Positions 63,501 to 64,000 of a DNA stretch of 64,000 bases are shown here, piece after piece. The position numbers and the translations under genes are program-made. Every line of letters starts with the position of its first letter. Position 1 is the first letter of the stretch. The stretch is taken from the NCBI GenBank assembly GCA_013365365.1, contig JABVXU010000053.1, forward strand, positions 1 through 64,000. The letters are read 5' to 3'. Origin of the DNA: Cruorifilaria tuberocauda. Its lineage: Eukaryota; Nematoda; Chromadorea; Rhabditida; Onchocercidae. The notes beneath the pieces were generated by a model. It did no database searches and had not been told where the DNA came from. It was given only the letters and a program-made list of their open reading frames with translations.

Positions 63501-64000
63501 CCTCATTACAACATTCTTTACGGTAATAAATGTCATCAAAGTTACATGCAATACGTTATGTTAATTAATAATGGAACGTGAATATTTGGCGTATATATAT
63601 TTCTGTGAAGTTTAAGTTAGTATATATTAGTAAAGAAAGAATGCAACGAAATATTACGTAATATTTAGGTGATTATTCACTGTGGTCGGGTATAATTAGC
63701 AATATTACTATATTTTAGTAGAAACTTTTCCAGCTTACATCTAGTAATTAGCATGAATAAAACACTTGTTTAGTATTAGCGATAAGTAAACCTCATTATT
63801 GCACGTTTCCAACAAATTCTCTTTCACTTTTTACTTTTTCCTCTTGTCCAATTTGTAAATATTCTTTTTTTACACTTATTTCTCGCAACCTTTACTTTTA
63901 ATTTGTTGGTAGAATAGTATGAAACAAAAATATATAATTAGCCTCAAATTTACATATTTTCATAACCTCAACTAAAGAGGTCAATAAATACATATTAGAA
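60600..64000. other. Gene-poor AT-rich end of the window
   Basis: No exon that I can defend. The best open frame is 62658-62891 on the plus strand (77 residues, MTIAKFVYF to the stop), with no upstream acceptor, signal peptide or family match seen; it may be chance. TGATAA words and AATTAATT tracts are common. Confidence 0.45.

Noticed and set aside
1..64000. Operon, CRISPR, phage or bacterial endosymbiont (Wolbachia-type) insertion
   Set aside because: No bacterial-style gene strings, spaced direct repeats with unique spacers, or GC/codon islands were seen; all recognised genes have introns and animal relatives.

Overview
The window looks like nuclear DNA of a parasitic nematode, most likely a clade III / filarial-type worm. 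The DNA is very AT-rich. Genes are broken into many short exons with GT-AG introns whose acceptors are usually TTTCAG-like. Several start codons sit a few bases to a few tens of bases after an orphan TTTCAG, as expected for spliced-leader trans-splicing. The predicted proteins resemble animal families. No tool was run; gene models come from hand translation, splice-phase bookkeeping and recognition of family motifs.

Layout. 1-2.9 kb, minus strand: two tandem copies of a two-exon gene for a very short secreted collagen-like protein, duplicated together with about 0.5 kb of upstream DNA. 2.9-12.3 kb: no recognisable gene, but a mosaic of tandem arrays with different periods (about 169, 85, 20, 115, 75, 45 and 124 bp), many carrying the words CACGT or ACGTAA, plus CT/GA microsatellites. 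12.4-22.1 kb, plus strand: a long-intron gene for a CDK5 activator (p35/p39, cdka-1 type), with arrays of TG/TA, 45-bp and TTTA repeats in its introns. 23.2-24.1 kb, plus: a small secreted Gly/Tyr-rich protein not recognised. 24.2-29.4 kb: apparently empty. 29.5-33.1 kb, plus: a cathepsin B-like cysteine protease with an N-terminal membrane anchor. 34.0-38.8 kb, minus: a Na+/H+ exchanger (SLC9/nhx type), convergent with the protease. 40.3/42.2-45.6 kb, plus: a serine beta-lactamase-like (LACTB/lact) protein. 47.7-51.4 kb, minus: a UBXN7-type UBX protein. 52.7-57.3 kb, plus: a SCYL2-type pseudokinase, divergent from the UBX gene. 58.1-60.6 kb, minus: an SLC35F3/F4-like transporter. 60.6-64 kb: no convincing gene.

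The genes do not form an operon or pathway. They are a typical animal neighbourhood with neuronal signalling (p35), membrane traffic (SCYL2), proteostasis (UBXN7) and transport (NHX, SLC35F) functions. Points most worth a second look are the paired mini-collagens (one with a required GC-AG intron), the membrane-anchored cathepsin B-like protease without the usual occluding-loop histidines, the CDK5 activator whose last exon does not resemble the family, the one-base frame break at an exon start of the exchanger, and the multi-period ACGT-rich satellite region.
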